From NCBI RefSeq assembly GCF_019430885.1, contig NZ_JAHYBZ010000013.1:1-64000 (forward strand): a DNA stretch of 64,000 nt. Direction: 5' to 3'. The stretch comes from Roseomonas alba (lineage in GTDB: Bacteria > Pseudomonadota > Alphaproteobacteria > Acetobacterales > Acetobacteraceae). Within the stretch, counting starts at the first letter, position 1. Each line of letters starts with the position of its first letter. Below are positions 16,249-25,441 of this stretch, piece after piece. Made by a program: the position numbers and the translations under genes. Under the pieces are notes generated by a model. It saw only the letters and a program-made list of their open reading frames with translations. It had not been told where the DNA came from and did not search any database.

Positions 16249-17040
16249 TTGCGGAGAGTCGCGACCTTGGCTGCCCAGCGTGACGATGCATCACTCTTCA
16301 CCGGTCGCGTCGGCTTGGTGACCGGCGCGGGTTCCGGCCTCGGGCGTAGCGTCGCGCTGGCGCTGGCGGCAGGCGGCGCCCGCTTGGTCCTGATGGATCG
16401 CGACGCTGATGGGCTGGCGGACACTGCGACGTCCTGCCCGGGGTCCATCACGGTTGCCGGCGACGTGTCGCAGGGCGCGGACATGATGCGCGCCGCGGAG
16501 GCGCTCGATGGCCTCGGCCCGGTCTCGCTGCTGGTCACCGCCGCCGGCATCCTCGGCCCGACCGTGCCGCTGCCGGATGTGGAGGAGGAGGCGTGGGACC
16601 GCCTCTTCGCCGTGAACGTGAAGGGCACCTGGCTAGCGCTGAAGCATGTCCTGCCGCGCATGATCGCGGCGGGCGGCGGGTCGGTGGTCACGCTCGCCTC
16701 CGGCGCCGGGCTCGTCGGCAATGCGACCTTCCCCGCCTATTCCGCCAGCAAGGGCGCGGTGGTGCTGATGACGCGCAGCGTCGCCGCCTGCCACACCGCA
16801 CAGGGCATCCGTGCCAATTGCGTCTGCCCTGGCCCGATCGAGACGCCGATGCTGCGCGAGACCTTCGCCTCGGCCGGCGACGGCGCCGCCGAGCGCGAGG
16901 TCTTCTTCCGCACGCGCAATCCGATGGGACGCTTCGGCACGCCGGACGAGGTCTGCGCCGCCGTGCTGTTCCTGCTGGGCGACGCGGCTTCGTACATCAA
17001 CGGCGTCGCCCTGCCGGTGGATGGCGGGCGGCTTGCATGA
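16249..17040 (+). CDS. SDR-family NAD(P)-dependent oxidoreductase
   Basis: A 263-residue classical short-chain dehydrogenase. The cofactor motif GLVTGAGSGLGRSVALALA lies at the N-terminus. Further motifs are VTAAGILGP, a catalytic Ser in SVVTLASGAG, and the YSASKGA Tyr/Lys pair. The segment ANCVCPGPIETPML and the end SYINGVALPVDGG are typical of the FabG-like class. A TTG at 16249 was used; another TTG at 16267 also fits, and neither has a strong ribosome site. It is followed 33 bp later by a polysaccharide deacetylase gene. The specific alcohol or ketone substrate is not evident. Confidence 0.88.
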   Translation: MRRVATLAAQRDDASLFTGRVGLVTGAGSGLGRSVALALAAGGARLVLMDRDADGLADTATSCPGSITVAGDVSQGADMMRAAEALDGLGPVSLLVTAAGILGPTVPLPDVEEEAWDRLFAVNVKGTWLALKHVLPRMIAAGGGSVVTLASGAGLVGNATFPAYSASKGAVVLMTRSVAACHTAQGIRANCVCPGPIETPMLRETFASAGDGAAEREVFFRTRNPMGRFGTPDEVCAAVLFLLGDAASYINGVALPVDGGRLA

Positions 17041-17073
17041 ATCGCCGCAAGGCGTTGGAGAGGACATAGTGGA

Positions 17074-17898
17074 ATGACTCAGCCCGGCGTGAAGTGGCCC
17101 GGCGGTGCGCGCGTCGCCGTCACCCTGACCTTCGACTTCGACGCGGAGACGCTGTGGCTGTCGCGCGATCCGGCGAATGCGCAGCGTCCCGGCACGCTGA
17201 GCCAAGGCACGTACGGTGCGCGCGTCGGCGTGCCGAAGATCGTCGAGACGCTGAAGGATGCCGGTGTCCCCGCCACCTTCTTCATCCCCGGCTGGACGGT
17301 CGAGAACCACGCCGACAAGGCGGAGCTCGCACTCAAGGCCGGGCATGAGATCGGCCACCACTCCTACTCCCATGCCTGGATCGACCCCGCCTTCCCCGAC
17401 CAGGAAGTCGAGGAGATGGAGCGTGGCCTCGATGCGCTGAAGCGCGTGCTCGGCGTGGTGCCGAAGGGTTATCGGTCGCCGGCGGGCGAGACCAGCGACA
17501 ACACCATCCGACTGCTCGCCAAGCATGGCTTCCTCTACGACAGCTCGATGATGGCGGACATCAATCCCTATCGCATCGCGGGCCCGGACGGCGCCTCGAT
17601 CGTCGAGCTGCCCTGGCATTGGAGCCTGGACGACGCGCCCTTCCTGCTGTTCTCGATCAAGACGCCGCGGCCGATCTTCACCAACAGCCATATCCGCGAG
17701 GTCTGGCAGGAGGAGTTCCGCGAGATCCATCGCTGGGGCGGTTACTACAACCTGGTGATGCATCCGCAATTCAGCGGCCGGCCGAGCCGCATCGCCCTGC
17801 TGCGCGAGATGATCGCATTCATGCGCGGCTTCGAGGGCGTGTGGTTCGCCACCTGCAGCCAGGTCGCCGAGGCCTGGGCGGCACAGGAGACCATTTGA
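17074..17898 (+). CDS. Polysaccharide deacetylase-family hydrolase
   Basis: A 274-residue NodB-fold protein. Motif 1 is LTFDFDAET, with the catalytic and metal Asp residues. Motif 2 is EIGHHSYSHAW, supplying the zinc His residues. Motif 3 is GYRSPAGETSDNT. The final block is YYNLVMHPQFSGRPSR. No signal peptide is visible, so it is probably cytosolic. Family members with this profile (PuuE/HpPgdA-like) often act on amide or N-carbamoyl small molecules rather than on polymers. With the SDR upstream and a dipeptide-type binding protein downstream, a small-molecule amidohydrolase role is plausible. A family 2 stem-loop repeat begins at its stop codon. Confidence 0.88.
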   Translation: MTQPGVKWPGGARVAVTLTFDFDAETLWLSRDPANAQRPGTLSQGTYGARVGVPKIVETLKDAGVPATFFIPGWTVENHADKAELALKAGHEIGHHSYSHAWIDPAFPDQEVEEMERGLDALKRVLGVVPKGYRSPAGETSDNTIRLLAKHGFLYDSSMMADINPYRIAGPDGASIVELPWHWSLDDAPFLLFSIKTPRPIFTNSHIREVWQEEFREIHRWGGYYNLVMHPQFSGRPSRIALLREMIAFMRGFEGVWFATCSQVAEAWAAQETI

Positions 17899-18030
17899 AC
17901 AGTCTGGCGCCGGCCCGCACCCCACCGGGCCACCCAACGACAGTATGTTGAATTGGGTGGCCCGGTGGGGTGCGGGCCGGTGCCGGACGCGGAAGCGCGC
18001 TGCGTGGCACGTTTCCAGACAGGTTCTGAC
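17899..18030. repeat. Family 2 stem-loop repeat, copy F
   Basis: A ~130-bp non-coding element. Arms 17906-17936 and 17954-17984 pair over 31 bp with a single G-T mismatch, around a 17-nt loop. After it come GGACGCGGAAGCGCGC and GCACGTTTCC, a degraded second hairpin, ending in ACAGGTTCTGAC. The element starts directly after the deacetylase stop codon and ends 21 bp before the next gene. It could act as a terminator or mRNA stabiliser. Copy G lies at 44515-44652. Confidence 0.8.
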
Positions 18031-18051
18031 ACTGACGAGCGGAGACCAACC

Positions 18052-19638
18052 ATGATGCTGACGCGCCGACAGGGTTTCGCCATCGCCGGAGCGGCGCTGG
18101 CCATTCCGCGTCTCGCCCTCGCGCAGTCGCGCGATCGGCCGTTCCGCCTTGTACTCAATGTCGGGCTGCAGAATCTCGACCCGATCTCCAGCCCGTCCTT
18201 CGTGACGCGCAACTTCGCCTACCTGGTCTTCGATACGCTGGTCGCGATGGACGGCCAGGGGCGCTACCACCCGCAGATGCTGCAGGGCTGGGAGGCCAGC
18301 GCCGACAAGTTGACCTGGACCTTCAAACTGCGGCCGGGCCTCGCCTTCCATGACGGTTCGCCGGTGACCTCGGAGGACGTGATCGCCTCGCTGCGCCGCT
18401 GGGGCAATCGCGATTCCATCGGGCGGCGCCTGATGGCGGCGACCGCGGAGCTGACGCCCGCCGGCGCGGATGGCTTCGTGCTCAAGCTGTCGCGCCCCTA
18501 TGGCGGCGTGATCGAGGCACTGGGCAAGCCCTCGGTCCATGTGCCCTTCATCATGCCGGCGCGCATCGCCTCCGCGACGCCACCCGCGCAGCCGGTGTCC
18601 GAGATCATGGGCTCCGGCCCCTATGTCTTCCTGCGCGACGAATGGGTGCCGGGCGAGCGCACCTTCTTCCGCCGCAATGACCGCTACGTGCCGCGCAGCG
18701 AACCGGCGGACGGTCTGTCCGGCGGCAAGGTCGCGAAGATCGAGCGGGTCGAGATGATCACCATGCCCGACATCGCGCTGCGCGCGGCGTCGCTGCAGCA
18801 GGGCGAGGTGGACTATCTGGAATATGCGCCGGTCGACAACCTGCCGCGCATGCGCAGGGACCGGAACATCGTCATCTCGCAGGCTTCGGGCCAAGCGGAA
18901 ATGATGTATGGCGTCAGCATCAACCACACCCAGCCGCCCTTCGACAATGTGCTGGTGCGCCGGGCGCTGCAGCAATGCCTGGACCGCACGGAGATCCTGG
19001 CCGGTGCGGGTTTCGCGGAGCTCGGCCGGCCGGACTGCACCTCGATGCTGATGTGCGGGACTCCCTTTTCGAGCGATCGCGGCACGGAGGCGATCGTGCG
19101 GCCGAGCCTCGACCGCGCCAAGGCCCTGCTGCGGGAGGCTGGCTACACCAATGAGCGCGTGGTGCTGATGCATCCGCTCGATTCCGCGCTGCTCAATCCC
19201 TTCGGGCTGGTGCTGATCGACCGTATGCGGCGCGCCGGCTTCAACGTGGATGTGCAGGGGTCGGACTGGTCGTCCATCGCGCAGCGCTGGGTGCAGCGCC
19301 AGCCACTCGACCGCGGGGGCTGGAGCGTGCTGCCGGTGGTCTATACGGGCTTCGACATGGCCGATCCTCTGTCGAATCTCGGCATCGGATTCAACTGCAC
19401 GGGCAACCAGCCCTGGGGCTATTGCGAGGCGACGCTGACACCGCTGATCGAACGCTTCGAGGCAGAGAGCGATCCGGCGCAGCGGCGGGAACTTGCCGCG
19501 GAGATCAACCGGGTGGCGACCGAGCAGGTTACCTTCCCGATCGCCGGGCAGTTCCGGGCGCCGGCGGCGTGGCGTGCCGAATTGAAGGGCGTGATCGACT
19601 TCGGCTTCCCGGTGGTGTGGAACATCGAGCGCGGCTGA
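18052..19638 (+). CDS. ABC dipeptide-type substrate-binding protein
   Basis: A 528-residue periplasmic protein of the SBP_bac_5 (DppA/OppA/NikA) family. A Tat-like signal LTRRQGFAIAGAALAIPRLALA is cleaved about residue 25. The body opens with LNVGLQNLDPISSPSFVTRNF and contains LRPGLAFHDGSPVTSEDVIASLRRW, the hallmark of the family, followed by SINHTQPPFDNVLVRRALQQCLDR. The ATG at 18052 follows GGAGA. No permease or ATPase genes accompany it here. A close structural relative lies at 30937-32514. A strong hairpin 20 bp after the stop probably ends the transcript. The ligand may be a peptide, opine, amide or metal complex; context favours an amide-like catabolic substrate. Confidence 0.9.
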   Translation: MMLTRRQGFAIAGAALAIPRLALAQSRDRPFRLVLNVGLQNLDPISSPSFVTRNFAYLVFDTLVAMDGQGRYHPQMLQGWEASADKLTWTFKLRPGLAFHDGSPVTSEDVIASLRRWGNRDSIGRRLMAATAELTPAGADGFVLKLSRPYGGVIEALGKPSVHVPFIMPARIASATPPAQPVSEIMGSGPYVFLRDEWVPGERTFFRRNDRYVPRSEPADGLSGGKVAKIERVEMITMPDIALRAASLQQGEVDYLEYAPVDNLPRMRRDRNIVISQASGQAEMMYGVSINHTQPPFDNVLVRRALQQCLDRTEILAGAGFAELGRPDCTSMLMCGTPFSSDRGTEAIVRPSLDRAKALLREAGYTNERVVLMHPLDSALLNPFGLVLIDRMRRAGFNVDVQGSDWSSIAQRWVQRQPLDRGGWSVLPVVYTGFDMADPLSNLGIGFNCTGNQPWGYCEATLTPLIERFEAESDPAQRRELAAEINRVATEQVTFPIAGQFRAPAAWRAELKGVIDFGFPVVWNIERG

Positions 19639-19658
19639 GGCCTTCGCTTGGTGCGCCA

Positions 19659-19687
19659 TGTCCGGATCAGCGGCACTGATCCGGACA
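19659..19687 (+). terminator. Strong hairpin after binding-protein gene
   Basis: A perfect 12-bp stem (TGTCCGGATCAG / CTGATCCGGACA) with a 5-nt loop, 20 bp past the stop. There is no T-run, so termination could be rho-assisted. It lies in the 235-bp space before a convergent racemase-family gene; I see nothing else there. Confidence 0.6.
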
Positions 19688-19873
19688 ACGCGCACCGCGG
19701 CGCAACGCGGACATCCAGCCTCGCGGTCGCCCGCGGCGGGGTCGGTGGGCGACAGCATGGGCCGACCCTACGGGAAGGCCGGAACTCCTGGCCGGGAAGC
19801 TCCCAGGAGGCGGCGCTTCATGCCGGCGGAGGCAGGACGCGTGACGCAACGGGGCGTGCGATGGCCCGATTGC

Positions 19874-20638
19874 TCAGCTTGGCACAGCAAAGTCGCGTGG
19901 TCGCAGGCCGGCGTGAAAATAGGTGATCATCGAATAGATGTCGTAGACCGGCAGTCCGACGGCGCGCTGCAAGGCGGCGGCATAGGGCGGCATGTTGGTG
20001 CATTCCAGCACGATGGCGCCGACCTCCGGGTGCTGCGCGACCAGCGCCCGCCCCGCATCGAGGATATCCTGCTCGGCCAGGTCGACATCCATGTCGTCCT
20101 TCTCGCCCTTGATCAGCACGCGGAAGAACTCGCGCCCCGTCTCGGTGCCGACCACCGGGATATCGAGCGGCACGCCCGCGGCTTCGAGATGCCGCGGCGT
20201 CAGCGTCGATCCACTGACGGTCAGCAGGCCGACACACTTTCCGGGCGGCAGCATGGCCTGCACCCAGGGCACCTGCATCAGGGAACTGGTCGCGACCGGC
20301 ACGCCGACCTCCGCCGCGATCTCCTTCTGGAACAGGGATAGGAAGCCGCAATTGGTGGTGATGGCCTCGGCGCCAAGGCGCACCAGTTCCTTCGCCCCGG
20401 CGAGGAAATCCGGCAGCAGCCCGGCCGCGCCGTTCAGCACCACCTTCTCCGGGCTTGCGCCACGCACGACATGATAGAGCACCGGGAACGGCCAGGTCCC
20501 GCCATTGCCCATGTCGCCATGGATGCGCGGGAAGCGCGCCTCCAGCATCAGGATTCCAAGAGGCGCGCCGTAGAGCGCCTTGCCACCACGGGCGATGCCG
20601 CGGGCCGGGCGGAGGGAGGCGGTGGGGTGCTGCGTCAT
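19874..20638 (-). CDS. Aspartate/glutamate (hydantoin-type) racemase family protein
   Basis: A 254-residue Asp/Glu racemase-superfamily protein. The two catalytic cysteines are seen in EAITTNCGFLSLFQ and VGAIVLECTNMPPYA, placed as in the two pseudo-symmetric domains. A GLLTVSGSTLTPRHLEAAG segment begins the second domain. Members include hydantoin racemase, maleate isomerase and uncharacterised decarboxylase relatives, so the reaction is uncertain. The ATG at 20638 was chosen because codons upstream fall inside a repeat element. It lies downstream of the cytochrome bd operon on the same strand, separated by repeat copy C, and is probably transcribed on its own. Confidence 0.8.
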   Translation of the reverse strand: MTQHPTASLRPARGIARGGKALYGAPLGILMLEARFPRIHGDMGNGGTWPFPVLYHVVRGASPEKVVLNGAAGLLPDFLAGAKELVRLGAEAITTNCGFLSLFQKEIAAEVGVPVATSSLMQVPWVQAMLPPGKCVGLLTVSGSTLTPRHLEAAGVPLDIPVVGTETGREFFRVLIKGEKDDMDVDLAEQDILDAGRALVAQHPEVGAIVLECTNMPPYAAALQRAVGLPVYDIYSMITYFHAGLRPRDFAVPS

Positions 20639-20708
20639 GCCGGAGCCGTCTTGGAGTGGAGGGGCCCAGGTTAGGCCCGCGGCGCTTTCTCTTGAACTGT
20701 AGAACCGA

Positions 20709-20781
20709 GAGGGGCCGGGCTCTCCCCGCCAAAGGCTTTGCGGCCTTTGGCGGGGTGGCTTGGAGGGGCAGAGCCCCTCCA
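20709..20781. repeat. Dispersed bookend repeat, family 1, copy C (half element)
   Basis: A single module: CCAAAGGC...GGCCTTTGG hairpin, GCGGGGTGGCTT, then hairpin GGAGGGGCAGAGCCCCTCC. A partial GAGAGGGGCC...CTCTCCCC sits at its left edge. It corresponds to the right half of copies B and D. It lies between the racemase-family gene and cydX, seven bases after the cydX stop codon in the direction of transcription, and may end the cyd transcript. Confidence 0.75.
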
Positions 20782-20788
20782 ATCGCCC

Positions 20789-20893
20789 TCAGCGCCGCGC
20801 GGCGTCGTCCTCGCGCATCTCGAACCACATCGCGTTCAGCACCGCGAAGGCCGCGGCGAGCGGCAGGCCGAGCAGCCAGGAAAAATACCACAT
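20789..20893 (-). CDS. cydX: Cytochrome bd oxidase small subunit CydX
   Basis: A 34-residue single-span protein: MWYFSWLLGLPLAAAFAVLN followed by AMWFEMREDDAARR. The Met-Trp-Tyr-Phe start, one transmembrane helix and a short charged tail match CydX/YbgT, which stabilises the haem b595/d site of the cytochrome bd complex in the inner membrane. AAGGAGAG lies seven bases before the ATG. It is 27 bp after cydB on the same strand, the classical position. Because of its size it is easily missed in annotation. Confidence 0.93.
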   Translation of the reverse strand: MWYFSWLLGLPLAAAFAVLNAMWFEMREDDAARR

Positions 20894-20920
20894 GGTCGTC
20901 TCTCCTTCTCTCGCGGGCGT

Positions 20921-22075
20921 TCAGTAGAGATGCCCGGCTTCCTGCCGGACATCCGATTCCGTCACCTTCCCCCACAGCACGCGATACACCCAGGCGGTGT
21001 AGGCGAGGACGATGGGCAGGAAGATCACGGTCACGACGAGCATGATGAACAGCGTCATGTGCGAGGAGCTGCTGTCCCACACCGTCAGGCTCGAACGCGG
21101 GTCGATCGACGACGGCAGGATGAAGGGGAACATCGCCACCCCCACCGAGGAGATCACCCCGAAGATCGACAGGCCTGAAGCGATGATGGGCAGCCCCTCG
21201 CTGCGGGTTCGCAGCGCCAGGCCGGCGAGCGCCGCACCCAGCAGGCCGAGCCCGGGCGCGATCCACAGCCAGGGCCAGACGGCGAAGTTCGCGAACCAGG
21301 CGCCCGGATCGTGCGCCACCTGCTTCGCCAGCGGGTTGGACGGGCCGTCCGTCACGATCGCGCTGGTGATGCGATAGCCGTCGATGAAGGACCACAACAG
21401 CAGCCCGGCCAGCGCGTAGAGCACCACCGTCAGCAGCGCCGCCAGCGATCCGAAGCGCCGCGCACGTTCGGCCACCATGCCATCGGCCTTCAGCGCCAGC
21501 CAGCCGCCGCCGTGCATGACCAGCATGGACACCGACAGCAGCCCACAGAGCAGCGCGAAGGGATTGAGCAGCCCGAAGAAGGACCCTTCGTAGAAGCTGC
21601 GCAGATCCTCATCCAGCCGGAAGGGCACGCCCTGCAGCACGTTGCCCACCGCGACGCCGAAGATCAGCGCCGGGACGAAGCCGCCGACGAACAGCGCCCA
21701 GTCCCAGTTGTTGCGCCAGCGCGCGCTGTCGCGCTTGCTGCGATACTTGAAGCTGACGGGCCGCAGGATCAGCGCCGCCAGCACCACGAACATCGCCAGG
21801 TAGAAGCCCGAGAAGGACACCGCGTAGAGCGGCGGCCAGGCGGCGAAGATCGCGCCGCCGCCCAGGATGAACCACACCTGGTTGCCTTCCCAGACAGGCC
21901 CCACCGTGTTGATGGCCACGCGCCGTTCGACGTCGTTCCGCGCCACGAAGGGCAGCAGCGCGCCGACCCCCATGTCGAAGCCGTCCGTCGCCGCGAAGCC
22001 GATCAACAGCACGCCGAGCAGCACCCACCAGATCAGGCGGAGGGTCTCATAGTCGATCAGGGTATGGAGGATCAT
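20921..22075 (-). CDS. cydB: Cytochrome bd ubiquinol oxidase subunit II
   Basis: A 384-residue multi-span inner-membrane subunit. The N-terminus has [31 protein letters not shown], the conserved FDMG motif, followed by [31 protein letters not shown]. CydB is the structural partner of CydA and binds quinone or lipid in the same fold. Length matches E. coli CydB (379). The start is six bases after the cydA stop, so the two genes are co-transcribed. With cydA and cydX it makes a high-affinity terminal oxidase for low-oxygen or nitrosative conditions. Confidence 0.97.
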   Translation of the reverse strand: MILHTLIDYETLRLIWWVLLGVLLIGFAATDGFDMGVGALLPFVARNDVERRVAINTVGPVWEGNQVWFILGGGAIFAAWPPLYAVSFSGFYLAMFVVLAALILRPVSFKYRSKRDSARWRNNWDWALFVGGFVPALIFGVAVGNVLQGVPFRLDEDLRSFYEGSFFGLLNPFALLCGLLSVSMLVMHGGGWLALKADGMVAERARRFGSLAALLTVVLYALAGLLLWSFIDGYRITSAIVTDGPSNPLAKQVAHDPGAWFANFAVWPWLWIAPGLGLLGAALAGLALRTRSEGLPIIASGLSIFGVISSVGVAMFPFILPSSIDPRSSLTVWDSSSSHMTLFIMLVVTVIFLPIVLAYTAWVYRVLWGKVTESDVRQEAGHLY

Positions 22076-22081
22076 CTCGGC

Positions 22082-23677
22082 TCACTCCGCGGGCAGGATG
22101 CCGCGCATGGGCGCGACATTGGGGAGGGGTGCGGGCCCGACGAGATCGGCCTCCGGCGGTGGCCCCTTGCGGATGGCACGCACCATCAGCGTCATCTCGA
22201 TGACGAAGAGGACGCTGTAGATGATGATGAAGCCGCACAGCGTCAGCAGCACCTGGGTGATGCCGAGGCTCGACACCGCGACCGCCGTGGGCAGCATGCC
22301 TTCGATGATCCAGGGCTGGCGGCCGACCTCGGCGACGATCCAGCCCGCTTCGGCGGCGATCCACGGCAAGGGGATGGAGAAGACCGCCATCCACAGCAGA
22401 AAGCGATACCGGTCCAGCTTCTGCCACGCCGACAGCAGGAAGAAGGTGGCGAGCAGCGCGATGAAGTAGAAGCCGAGCCCGACCATCACGCGGAAGGACC
22501 AGAAGAGCGGCGCCACCGGCGGCACCAGATCCCAGGCGGCGGCTTCGATCTGCGCGTCTGTCGCCTTGCGAGGATCGTCAGTGTGGCGCAGCAGCAGGAA
22601 GGCATAGCCGAGATTGTTGCCATTCGCCTCGAAGGCCTCGCGCACGGAGGCCGGCACGTTCTCGGCACCGCGCGCGGCGCGGATCTGCTGCAGGGCGTCA
22701 TAGGCGATGATGCCGTTGCGCACGCGGGCCTGCGCCCGCTCCACCAGTTCGCGAATGCCCGGGATCGGCGTGTCGAGCGATCGCGTCGCGATCAGCCCCA
22801 GCGCCCAGGGAATCTGGATGATGTGATGCGTCTCGCGCGCTTCCTGGTTGGGGAAGCCGAGCAGGGTGAAGGAGGCCGGCGCCGGCTCGGTCTCCCACAT
22901 GCCCTCGATCGAGGCGAGCTTCATGCGCTGATGCTCGGTGGTCAGGTAGCCGCTCTCATCGCCCAGCACGACGACCGACAGGGAGGAGAGCAGCCCGAAG
23001 GAGGCCGCCACCGCCATGGACCGCTTGGCGAGCGCAATATGCCGCCCCTTCAGCACGTACCAGGAGGAGACGCCGAGCACGAAGATCGAAGCGGTGACGT
23101 AGCCCGCCGAGACGGTGTGCACGAACTTCGCCTGCGCCACGGGGTTGAACAGCACCTCGTAGAAGCTGGCGACCTCCATGCGCATGGTGGCCGGGTTGAA
23201 CACGCTGCCGACCGGGTTCTGCATCCAGCCATTGGCGATCAGGATCCACAGCGCCGACAGGTTCGACCCCGCCGCCACCGCCCAGGTCGCGGCCAGGTGG
23301 CCACGCTTGGACATCCGGTCCCAGCCGAAGAAGAACAACCCGACGAAGGTCGCCTCCAGGAAGAAGGCCATCAGCCCTTCGATGGCCAGCGGCGCGCCGA
23401 AGATGTCGCCGACATAGTGGCTGTAGTAGCTCCAGTTCATGCCGAACTGGAATTCCATGGTGATGCCGGTGGCGACGCCGAGGACGAAGTTGATGCCGAA
23501 CAGCGTGCCCCAGAACTTGGTCATCTCCTTCCAGATGGGACGGTCGGTCATCACATAGACCGTCTCCATGATGGCGAGGATGATGGACAGGCCGAGCGTC
23601 AGCGGCACGAAGAGGAAGTGGTACAGGGCCGTCATCGCGAACTGAAGTCGCGACAGACTGACGATGTCGAGCTCCAT
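22082..23677 (-). CDS. cydA: Cytochrome bd ubiquinol oxidase subunit I
   Basis: A 531-residue haem-bearing catalytic subunit. Haem ligands are visible: His20 in ALYHFLFVPLT, a His in AKFVHTVSAGYV, and a Met in SFRVMVGLGFYF. The highly conserved GSNLSALWILIANGWMQNPVG and VGRQPWIIEGMLPT segments are present. The length indicates a full Q-loop of the E. coli (long) type, responsible for ubiquinol oxidation. The ATG at 23677 begins the conserved MELDIVSLSRLQFAMTALY. A 78-bp gap separates it from cydC, enough for an internal promoter. Confidence 0.97.
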   Translation of the reverse strand: MELDIVSLSRLQFAMTALYHFLFVPLTLGLSIILAIMETVYVMTDRPIWKEMTKFWGTLFGINFVLGVATGITMEFQFGMNWSYYSHYVGDIFGAPLAIEGLMAFFLEATFVGLFFFGWDRMSKRGHLAATWAVAAGSNLSALWILIANGWMQNPVGSVFNPATMRMEVASFYEVLFNPVAQAKFVHTVSAGYVTASIFVLGVSSWYVLKGRHIALAKRSMAVAASFGLLSSLSVVVLGDESGYLTTEHQRMKLASIEGMWETEPAPASFTLLGFPNQEARETHHIIQIPWALGLIATRSLDTPIPGIRELVERAQARVRNGIIAYDALQQIRAARGAENVPASVREAFEANGNNLGYAFLLLRHTDDPRKATDAQIEAAAWDLVPPVAPLFWSFRVMVGLGFYFIALLATFFLLSAWQKLDRYRFLLWMAVFSIPLPWIAAEAGWIVAEVGRQPWIIEGMLPTAVAVSSLGITQVLLTLCGFIIIYSVLFVIEMTLMVRAIRKGPPPEADLVGPAPLPNVAPMRGILPAE

Positions 23678-23755
23678 GCGGCGTGCCGGGCTGCGCCGGC
23701 CTCCCCAACGGAGGTTCGCGTCGCGCAGGATCACGCGGCGCGGCGCAGCGACGGC

Positions 23756-25441
23756 TCAGCCCGGACGCAAAGCGTCAAGTGCCACAGCGAAGCCAGCCTC
23801 GCCACGACGCCATATGCCCGTTACCCGACCACTCTCAAGACGGATGAGCCGATCGGCCCATTCTGCCTCGCGCCTCATATGCGCGATGATGAATATAGCC
23901 ACTTCACCGCGCTTGGCCATGATCTGCGTCAAGATTCCCTGTGCAGTCGCAGCATCGAGTGCCTCGGTGGGTTCATCGAGCAACAGCAACGGTGCCTGGC
24001 GCAACAGCAGTCGCGCCAGGGCGAGGCGCCGCTGCTGGCCGACGGAAAGTCCTGCGCCACCTTCGCCGAGAGGCGTATCCAGGCCCCGCGGCAGCGCCTG
24101 CACCACACCGTCCAGCCCCGCTTCGCGCAAGGCCCGCCAGAGTGCCGCATCTTCGGCATCTGGTCGGGCCAACAGCAGATTGCCCCGCACGGTATCGTGA
24201 AAGAGGTCCACGCGCTGGCTCAGCAGTGCGTGCGGGAGGACCGCGATCGTGCCGGCATCGGGCTGTGCCTCGCCACTCAGCAGCGCGAGCAGGCTCGATT
24301 TGCCCGCACCGCTTGGCCCGGTGACAGCGACGCATTCGCCCGCCGCGACGTCCAAGTCGAACCCGTCAAACAAGGGCTGTGCGGCGCCCGGCGGCGTGTA
24401 ACGCAGGCCGGCCAGACGCAGGGCCAGGCCCAGCGGCGGTTCCGGAAGGCGCGATGGCGCGATGACATCGAGCGCCGGCGCCAAACGCTGCGCTGCCCGC
24501 GCGCTGCGGCCGAGTTCGATCGCCCCGCGGCGCAGGGCTGCGAAGGGTTCCAGCGCCGCAAGCGCCACCAGCAGCACCAGCGCGGCCTGCGGGGCGGACA
24601 GCGCGCCGCCCTCGGCCAACCCGGCCGTCGCCAGCGCCGCGCCGCCCAGCAGGGCCGCCCCGGTCAGGCCGAAGCCCAGGCCAGCCAGCGTCTCCAACCG
24701 ATGCAGCGCGTCCTCGGCAGCCGCGAGGCGCTGCTCGGCGGCGTCCATCGCGTCGGCCTGCGCGCCGAGCCGGCCGGCCATGACCAGCGCCACCTGCCCG
24801 GCTACGAGATCAACCGCCCGCACCCGCAGCGCCTCAAGCGCCGCAGCACGCCGGCGCGAAGCCTGTTCGGCTGCGCCGGCCAGCCACAGCGGCAAGCCGA
24901 AACCCGTCGCGAGCAGCACCAGCGCCACCGCCACCCCGAGCGCCGCATCGAGCATCGCGAGCGCGCCCCCGACGGCCAGTGCCGTGACCGCCGCCGCCGC
25001 GCCCGGCACGACGAGCCGCAGATAGACAGCATCCAGCGCATCGACATCGGACGACAGGCGGAACAACAGGCGCGCCGGCCGCGCCGCGAGTGCGCGGGCG
25101 GTGCCGGGCACGGCATGGCCACGGAACAGCCTTTCCCGCAATCCGGCCAGCAGCGCGAGCGTCGCATCGTGCGCTACCACACGCTCGCCATAGCGCGCGG
25201 CCGTGCGCAGGATCGCCAGGAAGCGGATTCCCGCGCCGGGCATGAAGACGTCGAAGACCAGCGCCGCCGCCGGAACCAGCCCGGCCAGCGCCGTCGCGGT
25301 GATGAACCAGCCGGACAGGCCCAGAAGCGCGACGCCCGCCAGGATAGCGAGCGCCGCGAGCATCGCGCCGAGCGCCATGGCCGCGCCCCGTTCCGCGATG
25401 AACAGCCCCAACACGCGGCGCAGCGGTGCGAAGCGCCTCAT
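23756..25441 (-). CDS. cydC: Heterodimeric ABC exporter subunit CydC
   Basis: A 561-residue fused membrane-ATPase half-exporter. The N-terminal ~310 residues hold six helices (LAALAILAGVALLGLSGWFITATALAG). The nucleotide domain has Walker A GPSGAGKSSLL, signature LSVGQQRRLALARLLL (VGQ rather than the canonical GGQ), and Walker B LLLLDEPTEALDA. CydDC exports thiols/haem-linked reductant to the periplasm and is needed to assemble cytochrome bd. It overlaps cydD by ATGA (25438-25441), as expected for an obligate heterodimer. Subunit assignment follows order and the LSGWFI motif. Confidence 0.92.
   Translation of the reverse strand: MRRFAPLRRVLGLFIAERGAAMALGAMLAALAILAGVALLGLSGWFITATALAGLVPAAALVFDVFMPGAGIRFLAILRTAARYGERVVAHDATLALLAGLRERLFRGHAVPGTARALAARPARLLFRLSSDVDALDAVYLRLVVPGAAAAVTALAVGGALAMLDAALGVAVALVLLATGFGLPLWLAGAAEQASRRRAAALEALRVRAVDLVAGQVALVMAGRLGAQADAMDAAEQRLAAAEDALHRLETLAGLGFGLTGAALLGGAALATAGLAEGGALSAPQAALVLLVALAALEPFAALRRGAIELGRSARAAQRLAPALDVIAPSRLPEPPLGLALRLAGLRYTPPGAAQPLFDGFDLDVAAGECVAVTGPSGAGKSSLLALLSGEAQPDAGTIAVLPHALLSQRVDLFHDTVRGNLLLARPDAEDAALWRALREAGLDGVVQALPRGLDTPLGEGGAGLSVGQQRRLALARLLLRQAPLLLLDEPTEALDAATAQGILTQIMAKRGEVAIFIIAHMRREAEWADRLIRLESGRVTGIWRRGEAGFAVALDALRPG

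Noticed and set aside
16633-19758. A 1041-codon leftward open frame opposite SDR, deacetylase and binding-protein genes
   Set aside because: Antisense shadow of three well-supported genes; no family motif and no start site.
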